The translations under genes and the position numbers were made by a program. 64,000 bases of DNA. It comes from Ricordea florida (lineage: Eukaryota; Cnidaria; Anthozoa; Corallimorpharia; Ricordeidae). The stretch spans positions 7,431,174 to 7,495,173 of the forward strand of contig OX453274.1 in NCBI GenBank assembly GCA_949710005.1, read 5' to 3'. Below the pieces are notes generated by a model, which did not search any database, was not told the origin of the DNA, and saw nothing but the letters and a program-made list of their open reading frames with translations. Below, one piece after another: positions 7,187-17,918 of this stretch (positions are counted from its first letter, which is position 1; the number at the start of each line of letters is the position of its first letter).

Positions 7187-7822
7187 ATGTTAAGCATAAC
7201 AATGTATGAGTCTGAAACTAGGATTTATTTAGATCCTCCGCTGAAAAATATTCGGGAGATACAACTCCTGGATTGTAATATACAAACCAAAAGATTGATT
7301 AATTTCAAGGATAAACAGATAATATTCAATGATAAGAATCAGGGCTTCATAATAATTCAACCTGGTACATATTCGCTTCGTAATATTCAATCAATCTTTC
7401 TTAATGATCCTGATGGGGAAAAGATAACAATAATTGAGACTGATACTGTTGACTATCTATATTCAAATAAGAACTTCAAAATTAAACTTACGAGAGGGTT
7501 GGGGTTTGGTTTAGGAGTTCCTGAAGTCATAAATCCGGGTAAATTATACCCCATAAATATTCAGATTAAGGAACCGCTTAGACTTATGTGTAGTATAGTT
7601 GATAATAAGTCTTCATATATGAATAAAACCAAAAATGGAGAACTTGTGAAACTCTCACCATCGCAACTACTTGCAAACATACCATCAAAGGATTATCCAA
7701 CAATTCCAGTTCGAAAATATGATGCTCTAATAAACCACTTTGATTTAAGCATATTAGACAATGAATGGGAAAAACTTGATCTTAAGGGTTCTCCCATAAC
7801 TTTTAGTTTAAGATTTAGATAA
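7187..7822 (+). CDS. penton-like (single jelly-roll) minor capsid protein (211 aa)
   Basis: 211 aa, ~90% alike to the copy at 36319-36954. The N-terminus reads LSITMYESETRIYLDPPLKN and the body is rich in beta-strand-like alternation with a conserved QPGTYSLR turn, LRLMCSIVDNKSSY and a C-terminal ITFSLRFR strand. Short beta-rich proteins of this kind next to the capsid gene block are the penton/minor capsid proteins of Polintons and virophages, which occupy the fivefold vertices. The assignment is by size, beta character and context rather than a diagnostic motif. A TTTAAAAAGATGAATAT box precedes the start, matching TTTAAAGATGAATAT in element 2. Confidence 0.65.
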   Translation: MLSITMYESETRIYLDPPLKNIREIQLLDCNIQTKRLINFKDKQIIFNDKNQGFIIIQPGTYSLRNIQSIFLNDPDGEKITIIETDTVDYLYSNKNFKIKLTRGLGFGLGVPEVINPGKLYPINIQIKEPLRLMCSIVDNKSSYMNKTKNGELVKLSPSQLLANIPSKDYPTIPVRKYDALINHFDLSILDNEWEKLDLKGSPITFSLRFR

Positions 7823-7872
7823 ATTTTTGTTATGTAACTATTATTTGAGTTATATAACATAATTTTTTTTAA

Positions 7873-8541
7873 CTAATCTTCGTCACCCCATAGCTCTTCT
7901 AAAAAATTTAATTCCTCAACATCAATACACCAATCTAAATACCTACTTGGATGCCATGCTACTTTCATTAAATCATCATACAAACTTTTATAGAATTTCT
8001 TTTTATGATTTATTTTATATTGATTTACATATATAGAAACACTTAATGATAAAACAGTAAATACTTCATAAAATTTTTTTTTATTAAATTTAACAACATC
8101 TTCATAAAAACAACTTTTATATTCATTATAAGCGCAATTTAATAAATCTTTTAAAAATTTATCAACACATATACCATTAACACCAAAATTTATATTAGCT
8201 TCATAATTTGATCCATAATGATTATAAGGGTTATTATTATAATAATAATCCACATAACCGATTGTAAAATTAATATATGTTTCTTCTTCTCCATCTTCTT
8301 CATATTCATTATCTTCGTTAAAAAACCATATACCTTTTTTACAAATAAACCCTCGATTTTTTGATAAATGTTTTAATAAATCTTCTTTTATACCCTCTAT
8401 AAAATCATAAAAACCTAGTTCTTCTTTATTATTATAACAAAACGTAAAAAGTTTTTCCCCAGTATTTTTATTATAATAATCTGATTTATAATAAAAAAAA
8501 CCAAATCTTCTTTTAAAATCATCATTATGATTAATTTCCAT
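7873..8541 (-). CDS. unknown acidic protein with AWHPxRxxDWC motif (222 aa)
   Basis: 222 aa, rich in Asn, Tyr, Lys and Asp, with 3' end facing the penton-like gene (convergent, 50-bp gap). The only strong similarity to the 177-aa counterpart in element 2 (35725-36258) is the start pattern and the C-terminal motif VAWHPSRYLDWCIDVEE (VAWHPKRVVDWCYDIEE there). I have seen AWHP-type tails in hypothetical proteins of large DNA viruses, but no function is known to me. A TTTAAAGAATT box lies on the minus strand at 8561-8570, ~20-30 bp before the start. Confidence 0.7.
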   Translation of the reverse strand: MEINHNDDFKRRFGFFYYKSDYYNKNTGEKLFTFCYNNKEELGFYDFIEGIKEDLLKHLSKNRGFICKKGIWFFNEDNEYEEDGEEETYINFTIGYVDYYYNNNPYNHYGSNYEANINFGVNGICVDKFLKDLLNCAYNEYKSCFYEDVVKFNKKKFYEVFTVLSLSVSIYVNQYKINHKKKFYKSLYDDLMKVAWHPSRYLDWCIDVEELNFLEELWGDED

Positions 8542-8555
8542 TTTTATATTTTATT

Positions 8556-9032
8556 TTAATTCTTTAAATCATAATTAATTTTAATTTTAATTTTTTTTCG
8601 ACATTCCTTACAAGAAGATTTTTGTTTACCATGTTCACATATTTGTGATCCACCGCATTCTTTACATTGTTGTTTTTGTTTATTGTGTACACATATTCGC
8701 GACCCACCGCATTCTTTACACTGATACTTATATTTAGTGTGTTTACATATTTGCGATCCGCCGCATTCTTTACAGTGATGCTTATTTTTATTGTGTATAC
8801 ATATTTGCGACCCACCGCATTCTTTACAAAAATATTTACAAATTCCATGAACACAAACATAATTATTATTAATGTTAACTTTTTGTTTTATCTCATTAAT
8901 CTCTTCACCCGCAAATTTTCCTATCTCTTCAATCAATTCTGCTTTATTCATTCCATATAATCTTTTAATTTTAAACTCTGCAGCAATTTTTTTCAATTGC
9001 GGTAAATATAATTTTTGTAGTTTTTGTTCCAT
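8556..9032 (-). CDS. SAP-like domain plus tandem CxH/CxxC zinc-binding repeats (158 aa)
   Basis: 158 aa. Residues 1-~42 (LQKLYLPQLKKIAAEFKI, then MNKAELIEEIGKF) look like an SAP/Rho-N-type DNA-binding helix pair. Residues ~58-145 contain five copies of an 18-aa unit, C-x-H-x6-C-x2-C with the consensus ICxHxKxKxxCKECGGSQ, each able to bind one zinc ion. The element 2 counterpart (35274-35672) has four units. This is the outermost gene, next to the element tip. A TTTAAAGAAATGG box lies ~30 bp upstream. Binding to viral DNA ends or promoters is inferred from the domains and the position. Confidence 0.75.
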   Translation of the reverse strand: MEQKLQKLYLPQLKKIAAEFKIKRLYGMNKAELIEEIGKFAGEEINEIKQKVNINNNYVCVHGICKYFCKECGGSQICIHNKNKHHCKECGGSQICKHTKYKYQCKECGGSRICVHNKQKQQCKECGGSQICEHGKQKSSCKECRKKIKIKINYDLKN

Positions 9033-9179
9033 AATTAATTTAATGAAGCTGATCCATTTCTTTAAATCATAATTTAATTTTTTTATTTTTTTTCTGTAAT
9101 CTTGAATAAAATAAAATAAAATTGATTTTTTATTTTATATTTTTTTATTTTGTGCCAGAACCGGTATATTTCCCCTACT
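9033..9179. repeat. right terminal region of element 1 (putative inverted repeat arm)
   Basis: 147 bp of very AT-rich DNA between the outermost start codon and the element tip. The outer tip is CCGGTATATTTCCCCTACT, the inner part holds the promoter-like box. It shares only the tip style with the 403-bp repeats of element 2 and has no long match to them. The partner arm lies outside the window. Confidence 0.5.
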
Positions 9180-10500
9180 GAGGTCAAGATTCTACCATAC
9201 AGACCGACTTAAATGATTGAGACGAAAATAAAAGAAAATGGTGAACATTTCTGTATTTTAGTTTGCTACTTTTTCAACGCAAAATAAAACCGCTCTACAG
9301 ATGCCGGTCTAGATGGGAAAATCTAGACCGCGGTCAATATCGATTTCAGCCAATCAAATTCGTGAATTCGGTAGTTCCCAGTCCTTCTGAGACACAGTCA
9401 TATAATAAAAAGATATAACGAAGAAGAGCTTCCAGATTGTATAGGGTCACATGACCTGGCAAAAGAGGTGTAAACCAACAAAACTGCCTTTCACTGACAA
9501 AATACTTGAGATTAGTAAACAGGTTTTCTTTGACCTCCATGTGCGTAAGCTGGATTGATTTTATGGTGTGTGATGTTGTTGATTCATCTTCCAAGCTTTC
9601 ACGGTAGATACACTGAGAAAGACAGCGAGCTAAAGTGGTTTTCATTTGGTAAAAGAAACACCTAGTGATCGTTAAATGGACCAAGTAAAAATGAAACGAC
9701 ATCGTTCAATCTCAACGACTGAAGCGTCCCATTAATTTGAACCTCAATTTTGTTTCCATCCCGGCAAAGAGGGACTGGGAGTAAGATATTTCGCAAGTGG
9801 CCTAAGCTTTCGATCTCAAAGAAAGGAAAAGCAAAGGTTTAGTTTTTAACTCGCCCAAATAATTCCAAATGGTTTTAGAATTGGGCTGACAATATACTAT
9901 ACTGCACAGTAACAAAATAAGTTCATTTTATTGAAAAAAGAAAATTAGTTTAATGATTTTTAATTTTACGACGCGTTTAAATTACTTCTGGCAGTGACTT
10001 ACAATCCGCTTCGATTGGTGTATTCGACCTGAATTCTTACATTGTGTTCATAACAACAATATTGGCTCAGGCGGTAACACATTTGAAGTATGTTTAGTTG
10101 AAACGTACTTAACCAAACTACCTTTAGTTTCAACGTTCTTAAACCTGTTTTGTTTCATGAATGTGCATGCGTTGAGAACAGTACAAATTGTAAACCAAGG
10201 AGTATAAGCCTCTTTAAAGTACCTCATGTAACGTCTTGAGATAGCGGATGGCCAGATTAAACACAAGATTGAACCAGATCACATTCAGCGTGGTTTATTT
10301 GTCTACCATTTTAGCACGTGATCCTGATCCGGAATCTCAACCACAGGAACCCCTGTACATGACAAAAATACAAACATTATCTGGTGATAAACATCTTAAA
10401 ATCAATGTCTCGGAATCAATGATTCAATCAGTTTCTATTTTTTTTGCAAACTCAAACAGAACAAAGTTCATATGAACATTTAAGGGCCATGGATGTCTTT
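9180..10500. repeat. segmental duplication, copy 1 (matches ~62036-63370)
   Basis: From about 9207 (AAATGATTGAGACGAAAATA) this stretch matches the region starting near 62037 almost base for base for more than 1.2 kb, with small indels. It contains no convincing gene; its ORFs have no family signature and are disrupted in the second copy. Bases 9180-9207 are the right arm of the hairpin repeat described at 58774-58908. Confidence 0.8.
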
Positions 10501-10518
10501 ACTGTGGCAAAATAACTT

Positions 10519-11729
10519 TTAAACTTCTTTGCTCACCTGTTGAGGCCTGGTGGGTAGCTCCGCGAGGCCGCTGGCAGCGCTTGACAGTAATGGTGCTTCT
10601 AGGGGTTTTGGGGTCTCGGTGTTTGTCGGGCTATCTTCTACCCCATTGCTTAAGCTGTGTTGCGGTTCAGTAAGGTACTTCTTCACTTGCCTGGGTAGTG
10701 TTGCACTAGCATCGTGCACCGCCTTGTGATTCAATCAGAACATTGTTGCCAGTCTTGTTAACAATGTGGAAAGGGGTTTGGTGGAAGGCCTTTTGGCTCA
10801 TGTTGTACTGATACTTTTCTGGGTTTAGGGGTTGTTTTGTCCACTGGCTTGCAGGCATTTAAGTACTGCGTATAGAGGTTGGTCGTGCTCCACCTGACTC
10901 TTTCCATGTATTGCTATGCCGCCAGATATGTTTTCTACTCCGTCGATGCCAGATATCACCGTGGAGATCTCGTGATGATATTGTTCACTTGCAGAGTTTA
11001 CTCCAAACAGCAGGCGTTTGTATCTGTTCAAAACAGCATGGGTAGCGAAGGTTGTTATGTCTCTGGAATCTTTGCTCAGCTCAAGTTGGTGGTACCCCCA
11101 CTTCAAATCCAGATTTGAGAATACTGTGGAGCCATTGATTTCGTCCACTGTTGGAATTAGTTGTCTTGCCCTCACAATCGCTTCGTTTGCACGTCTCATA
11201 TCAACGCAAAGTCTTACATTTCCATCAGGCTTGGGAACGATGACAACAGGGTTCAGCCAGGGTGTCGGACCATCAACTGCGTCAGCAATGTCCATCTGCA
11301 CTAACTCCTGTACTATGTTTTCCACTTTCTTTTCTTTCTGAGGTTTAAGGGTGTTCGTAGCAAAGGTTGTGCAACCGACTAGACGTTTGGGTCAGTGTGT
11401 AGCTGAACTTGCCTTGTTTTCAGATTACCGACTCCGTTGAAAACTTCAGCGTATTGCACCTGTAACAACTGAGCAGTGTCTGTGGTTGCTGCTAAGTTGA
11501 CTCCTATCTTCAGTTCACCCACTTTACCAGCGGTCTCCTTTCCTAACAGCGGTACACCCTTCCCTTTGATTACAATGAACTCTTCTACAGTCTCTCCGCT
11601 GCCAACTTTGACTGATGATTCCAATGTTCCTTTTATTTCAAGAGGCTTATTTGTTGCGTAGGCAGATAGCTTCCTTCCTTCAATGTGGCCAGCAATGTGG
11701 CCCGGGTTCGATTCCCGGCCCGGCGTCAT
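10519..11729 (-). pseudogene. degenerate Ty3/gypsy-type pol fragment
   Basis: Minus-strand remnants of a gypsy polyprotein. At 10825-11325 a reverse transcriptase block contains VIVPKPDGNVRLCVDMRRAN, an S-N-L-D-L-K-W-G-Y-H-Q core and a decayed catalytic region where YxDD is replaced by a non-catalytic stretch before IHGK. At 11379-11700 the upstream protease/RT linker reads VFNGVGNLKTRQVQLHTDPN. The frame is broken between 11325 and 11379. A further piece (10519-10734) may be the C-terminal tail and is also present at 63400-63600 in the duplicated copy, where the RT part is missing. Confidence 0.75.
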
Positions 11730-11842
11730 ATGTGGGCTGAGTTTGTTGGTTTTCTACTCTGCTCCGAGAGGTTTTTCTCCGGGTACTCAGGTTTCCCTCT
11801 CCAAAAAAACCAACATTTGATTTGATTTGATTTGATTTGATT
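11700..11842 (+). repeat. 5'-truncated tRNA-derived SINE with TTTGA tail
   Basis: A polymerase III B-box like stretch (GGTTCGATTCCCGG) is followed by a body with TGCTCCGAGAGGTTTTTCTC and a TTTGATTTGATTTGATTTGA simple tail. The A box half is missing. The body is one I recall from cnidarian and other invertebrate SINEs. Confidence 0.65.
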
Positions 11843-12045
11843 TTGTTTGTTTTCATTTGTGCTTCACAGTGTCCACAATTAGTACGGTAGAGCTTGATAC
11901 AGTTCATACTCAAATAAAGTTCATTATTATTACTATGCGCCAATACTCTCAGATAAAAGGTGTTAAATCTGGTTTGCATTGGCTCCGGGCAACAACCAGT
12001 TGCCTAGGGTAACCAAGAAGCATCCTTCATTTTATTATTATCATT

Positions 12046-12091
12046 ATGATTACTATTATTCCCATCACCATCATCATCATCGTCATCATTA

Positions 12092-12136
<45 letters not shown>
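12046..12136. repeat. ATT/ATC microsatellite
   Basis: A run of TTATTATTATTA preceded by a CATCATCATCATCG stretch. ORFs across it are low-complexity artefacts. Confidence 0.9.
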
Positions 12137-12137
<1 letters not shown>

Positions 12138-12619
12138 GGCTTTCTCTACCTCCAATTTTATAACTCAACCCTGTAAATTGGCTGTGCTTTCAAGACCAGG
12201 ACGTTTTCTCCATAACTCAGCACAATTTTGTCGCTGGTACGCAAAAAAGTCACGCAGTGGGAGCGAGTCAAGAACGCACATGGCAAAATATTGTTCTCGG
12301 TTTCCTCTCAAGGTAAGCAGAAATTTTGTTCCTTTTAGGTTCTCACATAAATTTCCAGACAGCTGTTGACGACTCACCGTTTGATTACGACCTCGTGCTT
12401 TTTATCATGTTTATAGCCCTTTGAATTTGTGGGAATGGAGAACTGGAGCGAGTCTGACGGTTTGTCACCAGGGCCGATCAACTTCTTTCCACGAAAACTT
12501 GCAGTCACGTGCAATTCGTAGAAATGTTTGTACAGTAAGCTGTATTCTGGTAAACTTAGCTGTCCAAGCGGGGAAGACCAAATTATCTTTCTCCTTGAGA
12601 AACTGCTCTATAAAGAAAA
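12137..12619. repeat. 5' flank of gene A, duplicated at 63685-64000
   Basis: The stretch from TGGCTTTCTCTACCTCC onward recurs near 63682 with small changes up to the window end. It lies just upstream of exon 1 of gene A and probably holds its promoter and 5' leader. No coding signal of its own is seen. Confidence 0.7.
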
Positions 12620-15470
12620 ATGACAGCAGCAGAAAAGTCAGGGAGGAGGAAGAAGAAGTTTATCGCTCTTTTCAACTTTGATAACACCTTCAGCCTTGAT
12701 TCAGTAGAGGATCTGTTGAGAGCGACGAAAGCGAAAGTTGATTTTGACATTTCGATTGCGAAGCATTATTTCCCTCTTGGTTTAATGCCAGAGTTGTGCA
12801 AGAGTATCATTCCCAAGATGGAAATGGACGTTGCAGTTTTCGTTGTTAACGCAAACGAGTCTTGCTTGATTATCAACGATGAGAAAAGTGGTAGTGGATA
12901 CACTTAAATGTACAAAGCTTTACAACAAGCAACTGGTAAGCTACCGTTAAACCCGGAAGTACAAATACATAGATAGTCTGGTCTGCTTCCCATGCTTTTC
13001 CTTCTATGTAAACTGAGGAGTTTAGATTCGCAGAGTTTTTCTCTTAGTAGAACATACAGACAATAGACCGCCGCTAATCGCTGGTTTTAACGTAAGTTTA
13101 ATGTAGTAACTCTGTGCAATCCAAGTTTGCCAGTAACCTTGCCCGCGTACTAAGGCAAGCCTGGATATACAGTAGGCTTGAACCTTTTACAATTCCTGAA
13201 TTCTTCAAAGATACCAAACAGATCTAAGGTTTTATATCAAAATGTCATGCAATCAACTGTGCACGTGAAGGCAATGATCCCTTGCAGACCTATAATGCAA
13301 GAGTTTTAAATTGGTTTGGATTGCACGGATGGCACCACAGAGGTCTTGCCAAGAAATTATTTGCTGGGTCAGTGTGATAGCAATCTTATTTTAGATCTGT
13401 GCTAACACCAACCAAATCATGTTAGCTAGAACTATTTTTCTGTTGTATTTAATAGGCTTTAATTGATGAGGATGGATCTTGCAAGAAATAACCAAAACTT
13501 AATCATGGGTTGTTTTCGTTTGGAAAGCTTCATCGGTATCTACGTTTGGGTTTACCAGATTATGTCTGTATACGAGAGAACTTGCATATTATGCAGTCAC
13601 AACTTTGTTCAAACGCCGACCGAAAGAAACAGAAACACTTCTAAATTAAATTAAATTATTAAAGGCGCCCTGTAAGTAAAATTAATTTATTTATATACTT
13701 TATTTACGAGGAGCCTTTAACTCTTAACAAGTGGAGTTTTTGTGAAATATTAATAACATAGGTCCGCAGTGCGTACATGTGTGGCTAACTAGACCACGTG
13801 ACACGCACTCGACTGTCGTGGACAAATAAATTAATAAATCCGGTCGTGCCATAATTTGGCTACACTCTTCGTTTAAGCCACACAATAAATTATTCTTGTA
13901 GTTTCCTTGTCTAAAGAACAAACTAAGCCATGTAAATATCACCTTATCAATTTAGGCCGAGTAAACATCAGGAAGAAAGAGTATTATGCATCTTGCGTAA
14001 TAAATTTTTTCGCAAATGGCAAGTTTCTCGGTGAAAAATAACTGGTAATTATTCTCAGAAATTGAACTGAATAATGGAAGACTATTAAGGGAGCTTAAAC
14101 AAACACGACGACAAATGGCTTTTCTTTTTTATTTTTCTAATAAAATATTTCAATTGTTACTGTTCGTATTTCAGTTTAGAATTTTGCAGGGAAATTTTTC
14201 CATTCAACATTTGTCTCGAGGAAACTTTGTTCGAAGTTTTCTCTTCTCACGTTGTTGTTCGAAAATTACGACGAAGAAACTTACTAGCCTGTATTTTACA
14301 CATGCATTTTTATTGTATCGTTCATTAGCGTTATTGCTTGGTGCCATCCAGGTTGATGCGGTCTCTGTTGTGGTCATTTTTGCTTAGCCTCTGATGTGTT
14401 GAGGACAGCCCAAAGGAGAGTTAGTGAGTATATCGATTACAATTCATAAACAGGTCGTTATTGAACGATCTCTAACGAACAGTCAATGATATTACGGCCT
14501 AACAAACAATCACAACTCTAAATAGAGATATAAATTGAATACCACCAGCTGACGATATGTACTCACTAGCTCTGACTCTTCCTTGTTTGGATGGAACCAT
14601 GCAATGTGACCATTTCTTGGAAAATTGTTGAAGATTTCGTCAACTTTTGCGGGGCGTTTGTTTGAGACGTCCTTTGTAGAAAATTTGGAAAGATTTTTGC
14701 TGGTTACCAAACAGCTTTCCTTTCCATTCATTTTCTGTTTTTTTTTTTTGAAGGTTTTGTAGCCAACCCCTTGTCTTGGGAATTGTAACTACTGAATCGG
14801 GCTGTACTCTAAATACCAACTTCTAATGCTGTATGATACTAATGTTACATATTGATCGTCTGTTGTAGTGAAAAGTTGGAATTTTGATAGTATGGTTAAA
14901 GCACGATTCAGATTAACACTTTCATAAGAGTGACAGTTTTTTTTTGCAGTAAATAAGGTGATCGTAATTATCTCCAGTGACAAACAAAACACTGGCCCGC
15001 CTACTTCGAAGGGCACGGAAGTGAGAATCACAGAGACTATACGGGACGCTTTGGGTGACAAGGGGTTAACTCTCTGGTGGAAAGGAGGGACTTGCCGCCC
15101 AAATAACGACCCCGTCATTAACCGCATGGTTTCTGTCGAGGACGCGTTGGCAGAAAGTAGCGGTAAGTCAAACGTTTTGGGTCCTCTCGTTGAAGGGCTT
15201 TCTCAGGAAGGTACCACTAGTGAAATGCCCAACGAGACCCTACTTTTAGAGACCCTTCTGATAAATGGAAAAATCTCTTACGACGAAAAAGATATAAAAT
15301 TGCGGAAGGAGAACTGGTCACCTCCCAAGGAAATTGCTAGTGATTTGTTGGAAAAGTGGAAGAGGACAACTCGTGCGGAGCTATGTATCTATCTTATAAA
15401 TAATGAACCAAAAAAACTAGAATATCGTGCAGTGTTAGTGTTAACGAAATTCATGCTCATGGATGGTTGA
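12620..15470 (+). pseudogene. gene A: family member with in-frame stop (two exons)
   Basis: Exon 1 is 12620-12935, ending in a phase-1 GTAAG donor. It encodes the family N-terminus (ALFNFDNTFSLDSVE, DISIAKHYFPLG, VAVFVVNANES). A TAA at 12905-12907 replaces the Lys/Arg found in paralogues (GYxKxYxALxxATG), after which the frame stays open to the donor. Exon 2 is 14950-15470, after a TTTTTTTTGCAG acceptor. It continues in phase with NKVIVIISSD and ends with a diverged version of the family C-terminus (INGKISYDEKDI, WSPPKEIASDLLEKW). The two exons together make 278 codons plus stop. Exon 2 merges regions that are separate exons in genes B and C. The stop could be a recent mutation, an allele or an assembly error. 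Confidence 0.6.
12946..14949. other. intron 1 of gene A, no clear gene
   Basis: About 2 kb of AT-rich intronic DNA. The only coding-like stretch is on the minus strand at ~14568-14731: an ATG-led 54-residue open frame (MNGKESCLVTSK start) ending at a consensus GTGAGT donor. This is too weak to call a gene. Confidence 0.5.
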
Positions 15471-15597
15471 TTAACAATTTTCGAGACGAATTATTTTGTG
15501 ACAAAGTGTTAGCTACAACTTGACCTTTTTAAGTACTGTGACTTCGAGTTATTACGCTTTATATTTGTTTTCCCTAATTATTAACGTATTATCCATC

Positions 15598-15833
15598 CCG
15601 CCGGTGACTGTACAAAGGCACTCTCGATCCTCAACTTGGCAACTTTAAAAGAGCGGCGCGAACACCTTTGTTACCAATATATGAGTAGGCTTAGAGATGT
15701 AAATTGTGCTCTACATTTCTTGGTACCAAAGCAGGAGACAGTTCCCTACAAATACAATTTAAGATCTGGACTTAGAACGGCCAAGAGGTGCAGAACTAAT
15801 CGATCGCGGGAATTCGTGACATTCAGATATTAA
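15598..15833 (+). pseudogene. LINE ORF2 C-terminal fragment
   Basis: The frame reads through ALSILNL, TLKERREHLCYQYMSRL, HFLVPK, YNLRSGLRT and RSREFVTFRY, the typical carboxyl end of non-LTR retrotransposon reverse transcriptase proteins in invertebrates (helix with ERRE..LC, then a basic YxLR tail). No reverse transcriptase core precedes it, so this is a 5'-truncated, dead copy just downstream of gene A. Confidence 0.65.
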
Positions 15834-15839
15834 ATTTAA

Positions 15840-16075
15840 TGATCACTTTTAGATATTAGTGTATATAAATTATATGTTATTGATTGTCATTTTTCACTGT
15901 GTAATTTAGTTTTTTTTTTAACTGCAAAGAGAGAGTTTTCAATAAACTATTAATGCAGTTTCATATTTATAATGTTAATGTAATAACGTTTTATTACGCG
16001 TTGTACCGCTGTCCGAGGACTATTAACAAGAATCAGCCAATCCGATTCCTTTATTCAGTTATTTGCAGTTCGCGA
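15840..16075. other. AT-rich spacer
   Basis: AT-rich, no gene, no clear repeat. Confidence 0.5.
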
Positions 16076-16257
16076 AGGCACTTATGTTCCCTTATCGGAC
16101 CGAGCAAACGGTCCAAGGATCATCCATGATATCCTTATCGGACCGGCCAAACGGTCCAAGGATTATCAATAAATACTTATCGGACCGACCAAACGGTCCA
16201 AGGATCATCCATAATATACTTATCGGACCGACCAAACGGTTCAAGGATCATCCATGA
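16076..16257. repeat. ~49-bp minisatellite with internal hairpin, four units
   Basis: Four units spaced ~48-50 bp, each containing CTTATCGGACCG, a short spacer and AAACGGTCCAAGGAT, then ATCCATGATAT or similar. CGGACCG and CGGTCC can pair, so every unit holds a hairpin. The ORF through it is an artefact of the period. Confidence 0.85.
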
Positions 16258-17478
16258 TACCCACCATTCTACCCACCAAATTTAAACTTTTGTTAAAAAA
16301 TTAAATTCACTGTCTTCTGTTATGGCTGTTTAAAATTATTTCTTCGTGAATTACACGAAGCTAATTTACAGCAGAGGTTAGAGAGACAAAGTTTTAACTA
16401 AAACTTAAACCTCTATCATAAAAAAAGAAATAAAATAGTAAATATAATAAAAATAACTTTATTCCGTTTAGTCGATTCCCTCAAGCAAATATATTCCAGC
16501 TTCATCTGTTGATTCTAATTTGTAATTTTCCTTAGCATTCTAAAAGAAAACGTAACCAAATTATCTAAAAAACCAAACAAAAAGAATATTCTTAACCAAA
16601 AAAATACTTTTGAGACTATTTTCGTTAATTCAACTTGAAAGATTCAAATATTACAAATTCGAATGAAGAAATATAAAATTACAAAAAGGAAGCTCTCCCT
16701 TGACTTATACCAAACGCTACGCAAATACTGCACGATAAGCCACAATTTTATGCTTATGTACCATATGCCTTTCATCTAAACCAAATGCCCAATATCTAAA
16801 CCAAATCCTGCACAGTGACTGGCTACCCAAGTGAGCGCAAGACGAGGTCGTGCGAGATTTCCTGCAGGTTCCCACGTACCAAGAACTTTTTGCGCATAGT
16901 GACAAAGCTTTTTAAGGCCAAGATGGCCGATTGCTTTTCGGGTATCATAAACCTTAACTGTGTCAAAGGCAACGGTGAACCCACCCAGCCTGCTGCGATT
17001 TTGAGCGAAAACGTTTCTGACACTGATTCCTTGTGTGCGCACGTTTTTCCCAGCACCATTTTGTGCCGCTGCCCGGCACAAAATGGAGCTGAACCAGTAG
17101 CCCATTGGCTGAACACAGCATTAGAGAGGCCCTGTTAGGGGTAAATTCCGACAAGCGACATGGCCTTGAAACGGCGACAGTTCGTCGAGCCGCTCACGCG
17201 AAATTACGACAGCGACCTGCGAACCTTCCGAAATTACGACGTGAAAAGGTTTGAAACTCAGACAGGCGACATAAAGCGCCTCATTAGAATCCATTGCAGT
17301 TACGGCTGCCACAAGCGCTCCAGGTTTCCTCTCTTTGTTTGGACAATATCATTACGTCATCAAATTCTCGGAAAACCAAGACGTCACGCACTTCGGGGAA
17401 CCAAACATCAAGTTAAGCTTGAAGGCGAAATCATTAGATATGAAATTCTTTTGAATTGAGAGAGAAAAAGATAAGCAG
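16258..17478. other. 5' region of gene B
   Basis: AT-rich to 16700, then a more GC-balanced stretch to 17459. The overlapping ORFs on both strands at 16700-17150 lack family signatures. Part of the GC-balanced stretch may be promoter of gene B. Nothing else is supported. Confidence 0.4.
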
Positions 17479-17918
17479 ATGCATTCCGCCGAGAAATACG
17501 AAGGTCAGAAGCAAGCATTTAATTTTCATCTTTTCAACTGCGATAACACTTTCAATTTGAAAGAAGTGGAGACATTCCTGTTGGAAGTGAAAGACGAATA
17601 TGGCTTCGACATCTCCGTTACCCCGCACTATTTTCGTCTCTCGCAAATGTCGGAGTTGTATTCGAGTAAGATCCCCAAGTTGTGTATGGATTTTGCTGTT
17701 TTTGTCGTCCATGCGAACGAATCTAAGCTTTCAATTAATGAAGACAACGCTGGAATTGGATACTCGAAGATCTACAGAACTTTAATGAAGGCGACAGGAG
17801 TAATTCCATTTCCCGAGTCAACTCCGAGCCCGAGTCACATCCGAGTCCGAGTCAAGTGACCGAGTCACTGGACAGCGGTCTACCTTTCGAACCACGAGGT
17901 TTTCGCAGCTTTTTCAAG

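Larger units (their letters stand above)
1..9179 (+). mobile_element. Polinton/Maverick-like element 1 (right part only)
   Basis: A block of tightly packed, intronless, AT-rich genes in the same order as the complete element at 34876-49948, but in the opposite orientation. From left to right it holds the capsid C-terminus, packaging ATPase, small membrane proteins, a 520-aa virion-type protein, the penton-like protein, then two genes on the minus strand. The integrase and polymerase genes would lie left of the window. The right tip is placed at 9179 because the sequence ending ATTTCCCCTACT resembles the tip of element 2 (TTTCCCTACTACT), and the next base continues a host repeat seen intact at 58774-58908. 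The terminal repeat partner is outside the window, so the exact end is inferred. Confidence 0.88.

Noticed and set aside
10825..11325. Active gypsy retrotransposon
   Set aside because: The catalytic YxDD region is lost, the frame is broken and no LTRs are visible.
12046..12369. Ile-rich or Tyr-rich ORFs
   Set aside because: Translation of an ATT microsatellite.
14510..14731. Minus-strand exon in gene A intron
   Set aside because: Has an ATG and a decent donor, but no partner exon or recognisable sequence.
16776..17154. Several overlapping ORFs on both strands before gene B
   Set aside because: Mutually overlapping in four frames, no homology signal; best explained by higher GC content.
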